64,000 nt of DNA from CAZZCU01 sp964652825 (GCA_964652825.1 CAZZCU010000001.1:1-64000), one strand, 5' to 3'. Numbered from the stretch's first letter, positions 45,527-55,767 are shown. Notes: generated from the sequence alone by a model not told the origin. Numbers and translations are program-made.

Positions 45527-48500
45527 TTAATTGCGAACACTAAGAGCCAACTCACAACTGATACCATCAATATCAGTTTGAGCTTTATGATTCAGGCGAT
45601 TCAATTCAGCTTTATCAACAACCTGAACGTCCACGGCGAGCGTCTCGCGACCGATATAAGGCGCGTGACGCAAAATCGCCTCCTTAACCTTGCCGTCAGC
45701 GTAGATATGCAGCTGAATGCGATCGGAAACCACCAGCTGACTGTCCTTGCGCAAACGCTGCACACGGTTGATAACTTCGCGCGCTAGACCCTCAAGAATC
45801 AATTCATCCGTCAGTCTCGTATCCAGTAAAATAGTAACACCAGCCTGGGTGGCCAAAGGTCGCTCATCAAGAGGCTTGCGTTCAATCAAAAAATCATCGG
45901 CACTAAAAGTCTGGTCGTTAATTATAACCTGACCTTTACTGTCCAAATCACCAAACAAAGCCGTCAATTGTTTTTGATCCGAACTCAGCTTCTCCAGATG
46001 AATGCGGAAATTATTCAGCTCCTTGCCAAGACGTTTGCCAAGCGTTTTAAGATTCGGCTTAACGATCAATTGCACGTATTTGGTCTCTTCATTGGTAAAT
46101 TGAACATCCTTAACGTTCAACTCCTCTTTGATCATCTTCAGGCTGTTTTCAATGTAGCGGCGATCATCCGGGCTACGCGTAATAATCAGCATGCTTGCCA
46201 AAGCCTGACGCGTCTTAATTTGATGCTTGGCGCGCAAACTACGACCAAGCTCAGTGACTGTGCGTACCAAAGCCATGCGAGCTTCGAGATCGGCATCACG
46301 CAACGAAGCTTGCGGCATCGGCATATCACAAAGATGCACGGATTCAGGAGCACCGGCCAGGCCATCCGCCAAGCCCTGATAAATTTTCTCCGCGATAAAC
46401 GGCGCGAACGGCGCAAATATTTTGGTAAATTCCGTCATGACAAAATAGAGCGTCTCATAAGCACGCTCCGTCTCCGGACTCAACGCAGCCTTGGTGTTGG
46501 TTGAGGCAACTGATAATTCAGAATCGTCATCAGCATCCGCACCCCAGAAACGACGGCGACTAAGGCGAATATACCAGTTGGTAAGATCCTCAATAAAAGA
46601 CAGCACCTGTGGCACCACGGCATACAACAGATATTTTTCCATCATCTCGTGCACGTTGGTTTTTAAGCTTTGCAGGCGTGAAATGATCCAACGATCCATT
46701 TCGTGATCTACCTGCGGTGCCTTGCCAAGTAACAAGTCCTTGTTTGGCGACCAACCGTCGGCCGCGGCATAAGTAGACAAGAAGCTGTACGCATTCCATA
46801 GTGGCAAAATCACCGCACGCGTTGTGTCTTTAACGCCGCGATCGGCGAAGATCAGATCTTCGCCGCGCAAGATCGCCGAATTCAGCATATATAAACGAAC
46901 GCTATCGGCACCGTATTTATCCAGCAACTCATCCGGCGCCGTATAATTGCGATGACGCTTGGACATCTTGCGGCCGGACTCATCAAGAATAATGCCGTTA
47001 ACGATAACATTCTTAAATGCCGGTTTACCGAACAACGCCGCCGACAAGACGCTGAGGGTATAAAACCAGCCTCGCGTTTGATCCAAGCCTTCGGCAATAA
47101 AATCCGCGGGGAAATTCCGCTTAAACTTTGCTTCGTGTTCAAATGGATAATGGATCTGCGCATACGGCATCGATCCGGATTCAAACCAACAATCAAAAAC
47201 CTCGGCAATGCGTCGCATAGCGCCATCGCACTGACTGCATTTGAAAGTCAGATCATCGATGAAATGTTTATGCAGATCAGAGATCTTCTTGCCGGTTAAT
47301 TTTTGCAACTGCTCTATGGAGCCGATGGCCTGCAAATGCTGATCATTGTTCTCGCAAATCCACATCGGAATCGGTGTGCCCCAAAAGCGATTGCGGCTGA
47401 TCGCCCAATCACGCGCGTTTTCGAGCCACTTACCCATGCGGCCATCGCGCAGATGTCCTGGTACCCAATTGATTGTTTGATTATTGGCGACCAAATTATC
47501 TTTGATTTTTTCAACAGCAACATACCAAGCCGGGATGGCGCGATAAATCAACGGCGTATCGGTACGTTCGCAAAACGGATAACTGTGGACTAACACATCT
47601 TGCCTGAAGAGTTGGCCTTGCTCCTTGAGACGACGGATAATGTCTTTATCAGCATCCTTAACAAACACACCCGCGTGCTCAGGGACCTCGGCTTTAAATT
47701 TGCCTTCCTCATCCAATGGATCGACGAGAACAATGCCGGCGGCACGGCAAACGCGAAAATCGTCTTCGCCATACGCCGGCGCCATATGCACAACGCCGGT
47801 ACCATCATCGACAGTAACGTAATCATCGACAAGAATCCGGAAAGCCGCCGGATGATCGGCAAAGTATGAAAACAACGGCTGATAGCGTTTACCTTTGAGT
47901 GCTTCACCGGGCAATGTTTGTAACACTTCGTAAGGTTTTTCCTGACCGGGTTTGATTTTATAAATCTGCTCCAGGCGCGCTTCCGCCAAGTACAAGACGT
48001 CTCCCGATTGCTGATCACGAATTTTAACGTAGTTAATTTCCGACCCAACACACAAAGCAAGATTGGAGATCAGCGTCCACGGTGTCGTCGTCCAGGCCAG
48101 GATCGAGGCATCTTCATCCCGCAGCTTGAACTTCACCGTCACCGCGGGATCTTGAACATCTTTGTAATTTTGGTTGGCTTCAAAATTGGACAGCACCGCC
48201 GTAATGCGCGGCGAATACGGCACGACTTTGTAATCGCGATAGACAAGGCCGCGACGATGAAGCTCCGAGAACACCCACCATACCGACTCCATAAAGGAGG
48301 TATCCATCGTTCGATACTGGTTGTCCCAATCCACCCAACGACCAAGTCTGGTAATGGTGTGTTGCCACTCTTTGGCATAATGCAGTACCGATTGGCGGCA
48401 CTCTTCATTAAATTTGGCGACCCCCATTTTCAGGATGTCGGCTCGGCCTTTCAGTTTATCGCGTTTTTCGATCTCAAATTCGACCGGCAAGCCGTGACAG

Positions 48501-48757
48501 TCCCAACCAAAACGCCGTTCGACATAAAAACCCCGCATGTTCCAATAGCGCGGCACCGTGTCTTTCAGGGTATTTGCCAGAATATGACCGTAATGCGGCA
48601 GACCGTTGGCAAAGGGAGGGCCGTCATAAAAAGTGAATTCCTTGCCCGAGGCTTTACGAATCTCGTTAGATTTGCGAAATGTATCGTGTTTTTGCCAGGC
48701 GGCTAGCGTTTCGCGCTCTGCTTCTGGGAGGTTGATTTCCGGGGACGCGCTAATCAT
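45527..48757 (-). CDS. ileS: Isoleucyl-tRNA synthetase, long (type 2-like)
   Basis: The 1076-residue class I enzyme charges tRNA-Ile. HIGH is in GLPHYGHILANTLKD and KMSKS in GRKMSKRHRNY. RFWGTPIPMW, CWFESGSMPYAQIHYPFEH and the long C-terminal domain fit the eukaryote-like IleRS2 branch, which is often less sensitive to mupirocin. Length exceeds the E. coli enzyme by over 100 residues. The leader contains a terminator-like hairpin. The branch call is from motif style only. Confidence 0.95.
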   Translation of the reverse strand: MISASPEINLPEAERETLAAWQKHDTFRKSNEIRKASGKEFTFYDGPPFANGLPHYGHILANTLKDTVPRYWNMRGFYVERRFGWDCHGLPVEFEIEKRDKLKGRADILKMGVAKFNEECRQSVLHYAKEWQHTITRLGRWVDWDNQYRTMDTSFMESVWWVFSELHRRGLVYRDYKVVPYSPRITAVLSNFEANQNYKDVQDPAVTVKFKLRDEDASILAWTTTPWTLISNLALCVGSEINYVKIRDQQSGDVLYLAEARLEQIYKIKPGQEKPYEVLQTLPGEALKGKRYQPLFSYFADHPAAFRILVDDYVTVDDGTGVVHMAPAYGEDDFRVCRAAGIVLVDPLDEEGKFKAEVPEHAGVFVKDADKDIIRRLKEQGQLFRQDVLVHSYPFCERTDTPLIYRAIPAWYVAVEKIKDNLVANNQTINWVPGHLRDGRMGKWLENARDWAISRNRFWGTPIPMWICENNDQHLQAIGSIEQLQKLTGKKISDLHKHFIDDLTFKCSQCDGAMRRIAEVFDCWFESGSMPYAQIHYPFEHEAKFKRNFPADFIAEGLDQTRGWFYTLSVLSAALFGKPAFKNVIVNGIILDESGRKMSKRHRNYTAPDELLDKYGADSVRLYMLNSAILRGEDLIFADRGVKDTTRAVILPLWNAYSFLSTYAAADGWSPNKDLLLGKAPQVDHEMDRWIISRLQSLKTNVHEMMEKYLLYAVVPQVLSFIEDLTNWYIRLSRRRFWGADADDDSELSVASTNTKAALSPETERAYETLYFVMTEFTKIFAPFAPFIAEKIYQGLADGLAGAPESVHLCDMPMPQASLRDADLEARMALVRTVTELGRSLRAKHQIKTRQALASMLIITRSPDDRRYIENSLKMIKEELNVKDVQFTNEETKYVQLIVKPNLKTLGKRLGKELNNFRIHLEKLSSDQKQLTALFGDLDSKGQVIINDQTFSADDFLIERKPLDERPLATQAGVTILLDTRLTDELILEGLAREVINRVQRLRKDSQLVVSDRIQLHIYADGKVKEAILRHAPYIGRETLAVDVQVVDKAELNRLNHKAQTDIDGISCELALSVRN

Positions 48758-48880
48758 AGGTCACTCATTCCTGACATGATCGTCAAAAGCCAATCAGGGT
48801 GTTCATTCCGTTAACAGCCTTCGGAGGGAGCCGCAAGCCTTAATTAGCTTGGAACCCCAATGAATAAGCCAGTTTAGCCG

Positions 48881-48916
48881 AAAAAACCACCCTTGGGCAA
48901 AGAACTTGCACAAGGG
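48881..48916 (-). terminator. Terminator-like hairpin in the ileS leader
   Basis: On the minus strand CCCTTG, GCAA, loop GTTCT, TTGC and CAAGGG pair with one internal mismatch. TGG and six T residues follow. It lies about 125 nt upstream of the ileS ATG and in the same direction, so it could attenuate ileS or end an upstream transcript. The rest of 48758-49086 has no gene or promoter that I can call. A CGGCCGGCCG palindrome also occurs near 48941. Confidence 0.5.
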
Positions 48917-49086
48917 CGCGCAGAGAGACGAGCAGGCTCCCGGCCGGCCGTCCTTTATTTATCGAGTTGTTGCTGTTGAATGTTGAAATTGCTGCCGTGG
49001 GTGTTGCAATGCGCTTAGATGCTAATGAACGTCGCTGGTTAAGTCGTCGCCTGGGGGCTCGTCTATCCCCCTATCTTCGTTCAAAA

Positions 49087-50346
49087 ATGAAGAGAATTCC
49101 GATGGCTTTGATCGTAACGGTGTCGTTTTGGTTTTCCTCCGATGCCTTGGCCGATATTATCAGCAAACCTGACAATATCATTATGACTAATACCGCCCCG
49201 GCACTGGATATGGATGATGAAAAATCCGAAAAAACCTACACGAAAGAAGAATTAGCCGAGAAGCCCCCCGAGGCTATTCCGGGTTTGCAAGATGAAATGC
49301 GCCGGCAAGTCGGCAACGTCCTCAAAGTCATGACTTCCCATCAGAACGCCGCGAATCCCGCGCTATTGAATTTATACAATTCCAATCCGCTGCCATCGCA
49401 AACCGTTGCCAATTTACGCAAAGGTCTTTTGCTCGACGAAACACACGATCAAAATAATTTAGCGGATGGAATACAAAATCATTTGCAAAATGATGCTGGC
49501 AAAGCCTTTACCACTCACATCACGAACAATCTCCATACCTGGAAAGAGTTGCAAAAGGGCTTTAACTTCAATCTGGATTTCACAAAAATATTTAGCGGTA
49601 GTGGCTCAAACAACAGTCAACCGGTAAAAACCGCCGGCAAAATGCGCTACGGCCTGATCGTCAAAGATATTATTCCCGATGATGATGCGCCGCTTCAAGC
49701 TGCCACCAGCTCCATGACTCCCGAAGATGTCATGCGCTATGCGGGCGCGGCCGATGTTATTTGGACGATCGGTCCAATCACCGAAGACGGCAGCGAGCGA
49801 ATCGGCTCCGTCAGTATGCCGACACTTGAGCAATTGCATCAGCGCCCGACCAGCACCGAAGCCAACTGGTCCGATAGAATACCCAAACCAGTATTCAGCG
49901 GCAAAATTCAACCTGCTTTCGCGACACCCCCGGTTGACGCGGCCGCGACCGGAGGCACACCGGCCAAGCCGGGTGTCGCGCTGACGCTATCGCAGGTGCA
50001 GGGTTATTATGAGATCAGCAAGACCACCACGAATGGTTTAAATAACGGCAGTCTGGAACAACAATTCAACGTACCAGTCGCCGGCACCATGAAAATCGGT
50101 CGCCGTTACAACGACAAAATGAAAGTTATCCGCACCCAGGCTTCGGCGGTATTGGTTGATCAACGTTTGCCAACCGTTAATATCACCTATCACAATATGG
50201 AAGATCGCTACGAAGCAACGGGTGTCTATGTACGCGGTAACAATCGCGTGGATGTGGCGGCCTCCACCCCAAACGGCTGGCAGCCAAGTGATTTCGGCAA
50301 GACTCCCGGCGAACTCTATCAAGTGACTTACACCAAGATTTTCTGA
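49087..50346 (+). CDS. Exported protein of unknown function
   Basis: The ATG at 49087 starts a Lys/Arg-led signal peptide ending DALAD near residue 21 and gives a 419-residue product. The frame extends 40 codons further upstream but no better start is seen, and no ribosome site stands before the ATG. The mature chain is Asn/Gln/Thr-rich, with a low-complexity GSGSNNSQ stretch and a Pro/Ala/Gly linker near residue 285, then a beta-rich C-terminus ending in KIF. An outer-membrane or periplasmic place is inferred. It ends 2 nt from the convergent GlpD-like gene. Confidence 0.6.
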   Translation: MKRIPMALIVTVSFWFSSDALADIISKPDNIIMTNTAPALDMDDEKSEKTYTKEELAEKPPEAIPGLQDEMRRQVGNVLKVMTSHQNAANPALLNLYNSNPLPSQTVANLRKGLLLDETHDQNNLADGIQNHLQNDAGKAFTTHITNNLHTWKELQKGFNFNLDFTKIFSGSGSNNSQPVKTAGKMRYGLIVKDIIPDDDAPLQAATSSMTPEDVMRYAGAADVIWTIGPITEDGSERIGSVSMPTLEQLHQRPTSTEANWSDRIPKPVFSGKIQPAFATPPVDAAATGGTPAKPGVALTLSQVQGYYEISKTTTNGLNNGSLEQQFNVPVAGTMKIGRRYNDKMKVIRTQASAVLVDQRLPTVNITYHNMEDRYEATGVYVRGNNRVDVAASTPNGWQPSDFGKTPGELYQVTYTKIF

Positions 50347-50348
50347 TT

Positions 50349-51626
50349 TCAAGCGCGCGGCGTATACGCAAGCCCGCCGTTTTGAAAGCGTTGCAAAACA
50401 TCGTTTTCAAAAGCAAGGGCTTCACTCGGAGCCAGCCATGAAGCGGCGTTCGCCGTCGCTGAGGCTTTATATTCGCCGAAATGCGCGGTGATCCGATCAC
50501 CGATACTTGCTGACAGGTTTCGATAGGTCGTCAACTTGCCTCCATACAGTGTTAGGAGCAAACCGCGGCCGCTATGATGCTCGCCGATGACGTAGGAGCG
50601 CGTCGTGGTATTGAGATCGCGTCCTTCCTCAACCTGTAGCCAACGTAGGCCGGCGAACACCGCTTTGATATCGCTTTCCTTGATCGGTGCGCGCAAATAA
50701 CGATTACAATGTTGCAACAAATAGGCGATCTCTTTGTCTTCCACCCGCAGATCATCAGGGTTGCCGTCATAGCGATCCTCTGTTGTACCCGCCAAAGTAT
50801 AGCCTTGCCAGGGCAGCAAAAAGAAAATGCGTTTATCTTCCGGCGATTGCAAAAACAAACCGACCTTATGTCCCATGTCGGGCAATAATAAATGCGAACC
50901 TTTGCTGTTAATGCCCTGATATTTTGGCTGAAGACCGCTGGAGTTTAAAAGAAGATTTGCCCACGGCCCAAGCGCATTGAATACGTATAATGCGCTAATG
51001 ATACGCTCTTCGCCGCCCTGAATACGAACCGTTACATCCCAGCCATCCTCGCTGGCGGCCAAGCGCACTACTTCGCAATGCTCGACAATTTGCGCGCCGC
51101 ATTTGCGCGCCGAGGCCGCCACCCGGCGCACCAAGCCGGCATCGTCGGTTTGCATATCCCAGAACGACAGCACCTTCTTCGTCCGGGCAAGATTCAGCTC
51201 GGGCGTATTCTGCGCAATTTTTTGCGGATCTTTAATCAAGCTGTGACGATGGAGCCGATGTTTACCGGCAAGCACATCATAAAGTGTCAAACCCGCACGC
51301 ATCATAATTTCCGGCATTCCTCCCGGAACAAGCGGCATGTATAATTCCAACGGTCGGACCAAATCCGGAACGAGGCGATGTAAGATCACACGTTCATGCA
51401 AAGCTTCTGCAACCAGGCCGTAGTCACGCAACCTTTGCAAATAACGTAAACCGCCATGAATTAGTTTGGTCGATCGAGAGCTTGTCCCGGCTGCCAGCCT
51501 TGTTTTCTCAAGCAAGCAGACGTCATGCCAGCCGCGACTGGCGAGATCGTGCAAAACGCCGACGCCATGAATGCCGCCACCCAACACCAAAACCCGAACG
51601 CGACTTGGAAGTGTCTGAGGAATCAT
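50349..51626 (-). CDS. Short GlpD-like FAD-dependent glycerol-3-phosphate dehydrogenase
   Basis: The 425-residue protein has the N-terminal FAD loop LVLGGGIHGVGVLHDLA, SSRSTKLIHGGLRYLQ, NALGPWANLLL, and PWQGYTLAGTTEDRYDG. These match aerobic GlpD, which oxidises glycerol-3-phosphate at the inner membrane. Bacterial GlpD is usually near 500 residues with a C-terminal helical domain; that part is missing here. The 3' neighbour begins 2 nt later in the other direction, so the lost domain is not simply frameshifted downstream. Confidence 0.82.
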   Translation of the reverse strand: MIPQTLPSRVRVLVLGGGIHGVGVLHDLASRGWHDVCLLEKTRLAAGTSSRSTKLIHGGLRYLQRLRDYGLVAEALHERVILHRLVPDLVRPLELYMPLVPGGMPEIMMRAGLTLYDVLAGKHRLHRHSLIKDPQKIAQNTPELNLARTKKVLSFWDMQTDDAGLVRRVAASARKCGAQIVEHCEVVRLAASEDGWDVTVRIQGGEERIISALYVFNALGPWANLLLNSSGLQPKYQGINSKGSHLLLPDMGHKVGLFLQSPEDKRIFFLLPWQGYTLAGTTEDRYDGNPDDLRVEDKEIAYLLQHCNRYLRAPIKESDIKAVFAGLRWLQVEEGRDLNTTTRSYVIGEHHSGRGLLLTLYGGKLTTYRNLSASIGDRITAHFGEYKASATANAASWLAPSEALAFENDVLQRFQNGGLAYTPRA

Positions 51627-51636
51627 CGACTTTAGT

Positions 51637-51665
51637 ATGACTCGCAGTTAACATCGTGATATAAT
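51637..51665 (+). promoter_or_regulatory. Candidate sigma-70 promoter for the PilZ gene
   Basis: ATGACT (51637-51642), 17 nt, then a perfect TATAAT (51660-51665). The leader to the PilZ TTG start would be about 50 nt. Confidence 0.5.
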
Positions 51666-51720
51666 TTACGCTAATCTATAGCTTAGCATCTTTTATTGAT
51701 GCCAGTGGAGAGCCAACGTT

Positions 51721-52107
51721 TTGGCGACAAACAATCCAGCTAACACCGATCCGGCCACCAATCGTGCGGTGCGTTTTACCTCACACGCCTTGGTTGAGGT
51801 GCGTCGCTTTAAGCACCTGCCGTTTCAATGCTACAGCGGTGTTCTACTGGACATCAGCACCGGCGGTTTCAAGCTTGAATTCACCAGCGAGATCAATGTT
51901 AAGCCTGGAACCACTTATTGGCTGAGTATTCCCTTAGGTCCACTCGGCATTTATGCGCCGAAAAAAATTGTCTGTCTCATTGAGTGCCGCTGGTTCGACA
52001 GTAAACGCTATCGCATCGGCGGCGTTTTCATGAAACTGAGCCGCACCGAGCAATTGATCATCGAACAGGTCATCGACACCCTACGCACCAAAGGTTTGGT
52101 TGGATAA
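51721..52107 (+). CDS. PilZ-domain protein
   Basis: The 128-residue protein is one PilZ domain: an RF-type start (TNRAVRFTSHALVEVRR), then LDISTGGFKLEF in place of DxSxxG, and a GVFMKLSRTEQ tail. The DxSTGG motif is that of c-di-GMP receptors, but the upstream RxxxR is only partly matched (RRFKH). The start is TTG with GGAG about 10 nt upstream. It may respond to c-di-GMP made or removed elsewhere, for example by the HD-GYP protein at 59876. Confidence 0.8.
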   Translation: MATNNPANTDPATNRAVRFTSHALVEVRRFKHLPFQCYSGVLLDISTGGFKLEFTSEINVKPGTTYWLSIPLGPLGIYAPKKIVCLIECRWFDSKRYRIGGVFMKLSRTEQLIIEQVIDTLRTKGLVG

Positions 52108-52257
52108 TCGGTCACCAGACCCCGCCCCTTTCGCCGCGCGCCCCAACAGCCGTCTTTAAAATCCAATTTATATCGGCCGCGTATAAGAGATAGTCCGAAA
52201 AATTCGGGTATGTTACGCTTTTTGGCCAATGATTTTTTCGTTTTGTTGGGAGTTATC

Positions 52258-53583
52258 ATGAACGCAGGCAAGTATCATGCAACAAGCGCCGGCGCCGCCA
52301 ATCGCAAAGCGGTCATCATTGACGGTCAACGCACGCCGTTTGTGAAGTCTTTTGGTGCTTTTGAAGATTGCGACGCTCTGTTTTTGTTTTCGCGAGTAAC
52401 GGACGCTTTGTTACGCCGCATTCCCATCGATCCGATGGTGATTGATGAAATTATCGCCGGTGCCGTGATCCCTCAAACCAAAAATCCAAACGTCGCACGC
52501 GACACAGTTTTGAATCTTGGTCTGCCCCCGCACATACACGGTTATGCTTTAAATCGCGCCTGCACCAGTAGCTTACAAACCATCGCCGATGCGGCGCGCT
52601 CCATCCAGGCAGGGCAATCGCAGGCTGTTCTTGCCGGCGGCGTTGAGTGCCTGAGTGATGTGCCAATCGTTTATTCCCGCGCGGCGCGCAAGTTTCTCGT
52701 TGCGTTATCCAAAGCTCGTTCAACCGGCGATCGACTGGCAGTACTCAGCAAATTCTCGGCGGGAGCCTGGCTGCCAAAATCACCGGCGCTTGCCGAACCA
52801 CTGACCGGCTATACCATGGGTGAGCACGGCGAAATGATGGCCAAGCTCAACAGCATCAGCCGCGAAGCTCAGGACCAATTCGCCCTCGCATCGCATCGCA
52901 AAGCCTGCGCCGCCATTGAATCCGGAAAGTTCGCCGATGAAGTGTGTCCGGTTTGGGTAGCACCCAAATTCGCTTCGACGGTGACGACCGATAATATTGC
53001 GCGGGCAGACACGTCGCTGGAATCGCTTGCCAAACTGCGTCCGGCATTTGATCGCCGCTACGGCACAATCACGGCTGGCAATGCTTCGCCGCTAACCGAT
53101 GGCGCCGCCGTTACGCTCGTGGCGGATGAAGGTGTGGCCAAATCGCTGGGCCTCAAAGCAAAAGCCATTATTCGCGACATCGTGTTTGTCGGCGTGAATC
53201 CTTACGAGCAACTGCTGATCGGACCGGCGATCGCGATTCCATTATTACTGCGGCGCAATGGGCTAACGATCAGCAATATCGATCGCTTTGAAATTCACGA
53301 AGCATTCGCGGCGCAGGTTCTAAGTTGTTTACGCTCGATGGAATCTGCTTCTTTCATGGAGAAGCACCTCGGTGAAAGCAAAGCACTGGAGCCAATTCCC
53401 GAAGATCGCCTGAATGTTAACGGCGGCGCCATCGCCATTGGCCACCCTTTTGGCGCAACCGGTGCGCGACTGGCAACAACGTTGAGCAATGAACTACAAA
53501 GAAGCAACAAGACTCTTGGCATCGTCGCCATTTGCGCTGCCGGTGGTATCGCCGGCGCGATGTTGCTGGAACGAGCCAACTAA
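52258..53583 (+). CDS. fadI: 3-ketoacyl-CoA thiolase, FadI type
   Basis: The 441-residue thiolase has the nucleophile Cys in LNRACTSSLQ, NASPLTDGAA, the His in EIHEAFAAQVLS, GGAIAIGHPFGATGAR, and the second Cys in AICAAGGIAGAM. The internal SDVPIVYSRAARKFLV stretch is FadI-like. It cleaves 3-ketoacyl-CoA. ATG at 52258 has GGGAG upstream. It is followed 28 nt later by fadJ, the usual pair. Confidence 0.93.
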   Translation: MNAGKYHATSAGAANRKAVIIDGQRTPFVKSFGAFEDCDALFLFSRVTDALLRRIPIDPMVIDEIIAGAVIPQTKNPNVARDTVLNLGLPPHIHGYALNRACTSSLQTIADAARSIQAGQSQAVLAGGVECLSDVPIVYSRAARKFLVALSKARSTGDRLAVLSKFSAGAWLPKSPALAEPLTGYTMGEHGEMMAKLNSISREAQDQFALASHRKACAAIESGKFADEVCPVWVAPKFASTVTTDNIARADTSLESLAKLRPAFDRRYGTITAGNASPLTDGAAVTLVADEGVAKSLGLKAKAIIRDIVFVGVNPYEQLLIGPAIAIPLLLRRNGLTISNIDRFEIHEAFAAQVLSCLRSMESASFMEKHLGESKALEPIPEDRLNVNGGAIAIGHPFGATGARLATTLSNELQRSNKTLGIVAICAAGGIAGAMLLERAN

Positions 53584-53610
53584 TTACACATTTAGCTAGC
53601 GGAGTTTGAT

Positions 53611-55767
53611 ATGCCCCAATTCTTTTCAGTCGAAACGACGCCCGAAAACGTCCGGGTGCTGTCTCTGCGCAACGAAGAAAAAGAGATGAATGTTCTTTCG
53701 GAGGTAGTGTTGCGTGAGCTGAATTCACTCATCGAAGCCTGCGAACAAGATACCTCCATCAAAGGCCTGGTTATTATCAGCGGTCGCGACGATCATTTTA
53801 TCGTTGGCGCCGACATTACGGAAATCAAGAAATTCACGACTGCCAAGGAAGCCGAGGAAGGCGCGCGGGCAATGCAGGCTATTTATACTCGCATGGCCAA
53901 ACTCAAAATCTCCACGGTTGCCGCGATCAACGGCACTTGTCTTGGCGGCGGACTCGAAATGGCGCTGGCTTGCACTTGGCGTATCGTTACCGACGCACCT
54001 AATACCAAACTCGGCCTACCGGAAATACAACTCGGCCTGATCCCAGGCGCGGGCGGCACACAACGCCTGCCACGCCTGATCGGTATTCAAGCCGCTCTGG
54101 ATATGATTTTGACAGGCAAGCACATCGCCGCCGGCAAGGCATTGAAAATGGGTCTGGTCGATGCCGTGGTGCCCAAAGGCCAGCTCAAACAAATCGCAAT
54201 TGACCATGCTCTGAAAAAACGACCGAGCAGTGGTTTTCTGGGATTTGGTGGCAAAGACGGCTTCAGCAAACAACTGCCAAAACTCGCGCTCGAAGGCAAC
54301 ATGCTTGGCCGTAGCGTGATGCGCAGTAAAGCCAAAGATATGATCGATGAAAAGACCAAGGGCTTTTATCCGGCATCTTATAAAGCTCTAAGCGCGGTGT
54401 TCGATGGCTTTGACGCACGCATGGACAAAGGACTCGAGCTGGAAGCGCGATTATTTGGCGAGTTGGCGATGACGCGCGAAAGCAAAAGCCTCATCCATCT
54501 GTTTGATGCAACGACCGCGATCAAAAAGCATCCGTATAAAGCTGCCGGCAAAGAAAAATTCGGTAACACCAAAACACAATTAGTCGGTGTTGTCGGCTCT
54601 GGCTTCATGGGTGCTGGCATCGCCACGGTCTGTGCTGATAAAAAAATACGCGTTCGCTTATCCGATCCATCCAAAGACGCTATTGGTCGGGCATTGCAGC
54701 AGGTGAAAAAATTCTTTGACAAGAAAATGCTGCGCCGCCGCCTCAAGGATTTTGAAGTCACACAGCGTATGGCTCATATTTCTCCTGATATTAGCCCGGT
54801 CGGTTTTGATCAATGTGACATTGTTATTGAAGCGGTTTTTGAAGATCTCGGACTTAAGCAAAAAATTCTTTCGTCTTTGGAAAAAGATGCTTCTGATAAC
54901 TGGATCTTCGCCAGCAACACCTCGGCATTGCCCATCAGCGATATCGCAGCGGTTTCCTCCAAGCCTGAGCGAGTATTGGGCATGCACTTCTTTTCACCGG
55001 TCGAAAAAATGCCGTTGTTGGAGATTGTCGTCACCGAGAAAACCGCGCCATGGGCCACGGCAAGAGCCGTCGAATTGGGTCAAACACTTGGCAAGCAGGT
55101 TATTGTTGTCAAAGACAGTCCGGGATTTTACACCACCCGGGCCCTGGCTTTTTTCCTCAACGAAGCCGCGATTATTCTAAGCGACGGCGAACGCATCGAA
55201 ACCATCGATAAAGCTCTCACTGATTTCGGCTTTCCAGTCGGCCCGATTACGTTAATTGATGAGGTCGGTATCGATGTTGGCAGTCACGTACTGGAGACGA
55301 TGCAAAAAGCTGTTCCCCAACGCGTATCGGTGCCGGCCGGGCTGAAAGCCATTTTGGACTCCGGACGTTTGGGCCGCAAAAATCAAAAGGGATTTTACAG
55401 CTATGCGGACGGTAAAAAGGTTGGTCCGGATCCATCGGTGTATGCATTGCTGAAAGTTGATCCGGCAAAAGCCGACGGCATGAGCAAAGACGAAATCATT
55501 GATCGCTGTCTTCTGGTGTTTGTTAATGAATCGGTACGCTGTCTGGAAGAAGGCATCCTCCCGGATGCTTATGCTGGTGATGTCGGAGCGGTTTTTGGAC
55601 TTGGATTCCCACCGTTTTGGGGTGGACCATTTAAATATATCGATCACGTGGGTGCCAAGGTTGTTTGCGAGCGTCTCGAAGCGCTTTGCGACAAGTATGG
55701 CGCTCGTTTTGAGCCAGCTGGCTTGCTACGAGAACATGCTAAAGCAGGCAAAACTTTTTATTCCTAG
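53611..55767 (+). CDS. fadJ: Multifunctional enoyl-CoA hydratase / 3-hydroxyacyl-CoA dehydrogenase
   Basis: The 718-residue fusion carries an N-terminal crotonase domain (AINGTCLGGGLEMALA, GLIPGAGGTQRLPRL) and a 3-hydroxyacyl-CoA dehydrogenase part from about residue 325 (VVGSGFMGAGIA, NTSALPISDIA, HFFSPVEKMPL). Length and layout equal FadJ. With FadI it completes a beta-oxidation cycle in the cytosol. GGAG precedes the ATG. The next gene starts 32 nt inside its end. Confidence 0.95.
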   Translation: MPQFFSVETTPENVRVLSLRNEEKEMNVLSEVVLRELNSLIEACEQDTSIKGLVIISGRDDHFIVGADITEIKKFTTAKEAEEGARAMQAIYTRMAKLKISTVAAINGTCLGGGLEMALACTWRIVTDAPNTKLGLPEIQLGLIPGAGGTQRLPRLIGIQAALDMILTGKHIAAGKALKMGLVDAVVPKGQLKQIAIDHALKKRPSSGFLGFGGKDGFSKQLPKLALEGNMLGRSVMRSKAKDMIDEKTKGFYPASYKALSAVFDGFDARMDKGLELEARLFGELAMTRESKSLIHLFDATTAIKKHPYKAAGKEKFGNTKTQLVGVVGSGFMGAGIATVCADKKIRVRLSDPSKDAIGRALQQVKKFFDKKMLRRRLKDFEVTQRMAHISPDISPVGFDQCDIVIEAVFEDLGLKQKILSSLEKDASDNWIFASNTSALPISDIAAVSSKPERVLGMHFFSPVEKMPLLEIVVTEKTAPWATARAVELGQTLGKQVIVVKDSPGFYTTRALAFFLNEAAIILSDGERIETIDKALTDFGFPVGPITLIDEVGIDVGSHVLETMQKAVPQRVSVPAGLKAILDSGRLGRKNQKGFYSYADGKKVGPDPSVYALLKVDPAKADGMSKDEIIDRCLLVFVNESVRCLEEGILPDAYAGDVGAVFGLGFPPFWGGPFKYIDHVGAKVVCERLEALCDKYGARFEPAGLLREHAKAGKTFYS

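Noticed and set aside
48881..48957. T-box riboswitch upstream of ileS (AAGGGTGG seen on the minus strand)
   Set aside because: The leader before this point is too short for a stem I with specifier loop, and no AGTA or GNTG bulge motifs are seen.
50346..50349. Frameshifted remainder of GlpD C-terminus
   Set aside because: The next gene converges within 2 nt and encodes an unrelated exported protein, so no leftover domain is visible.
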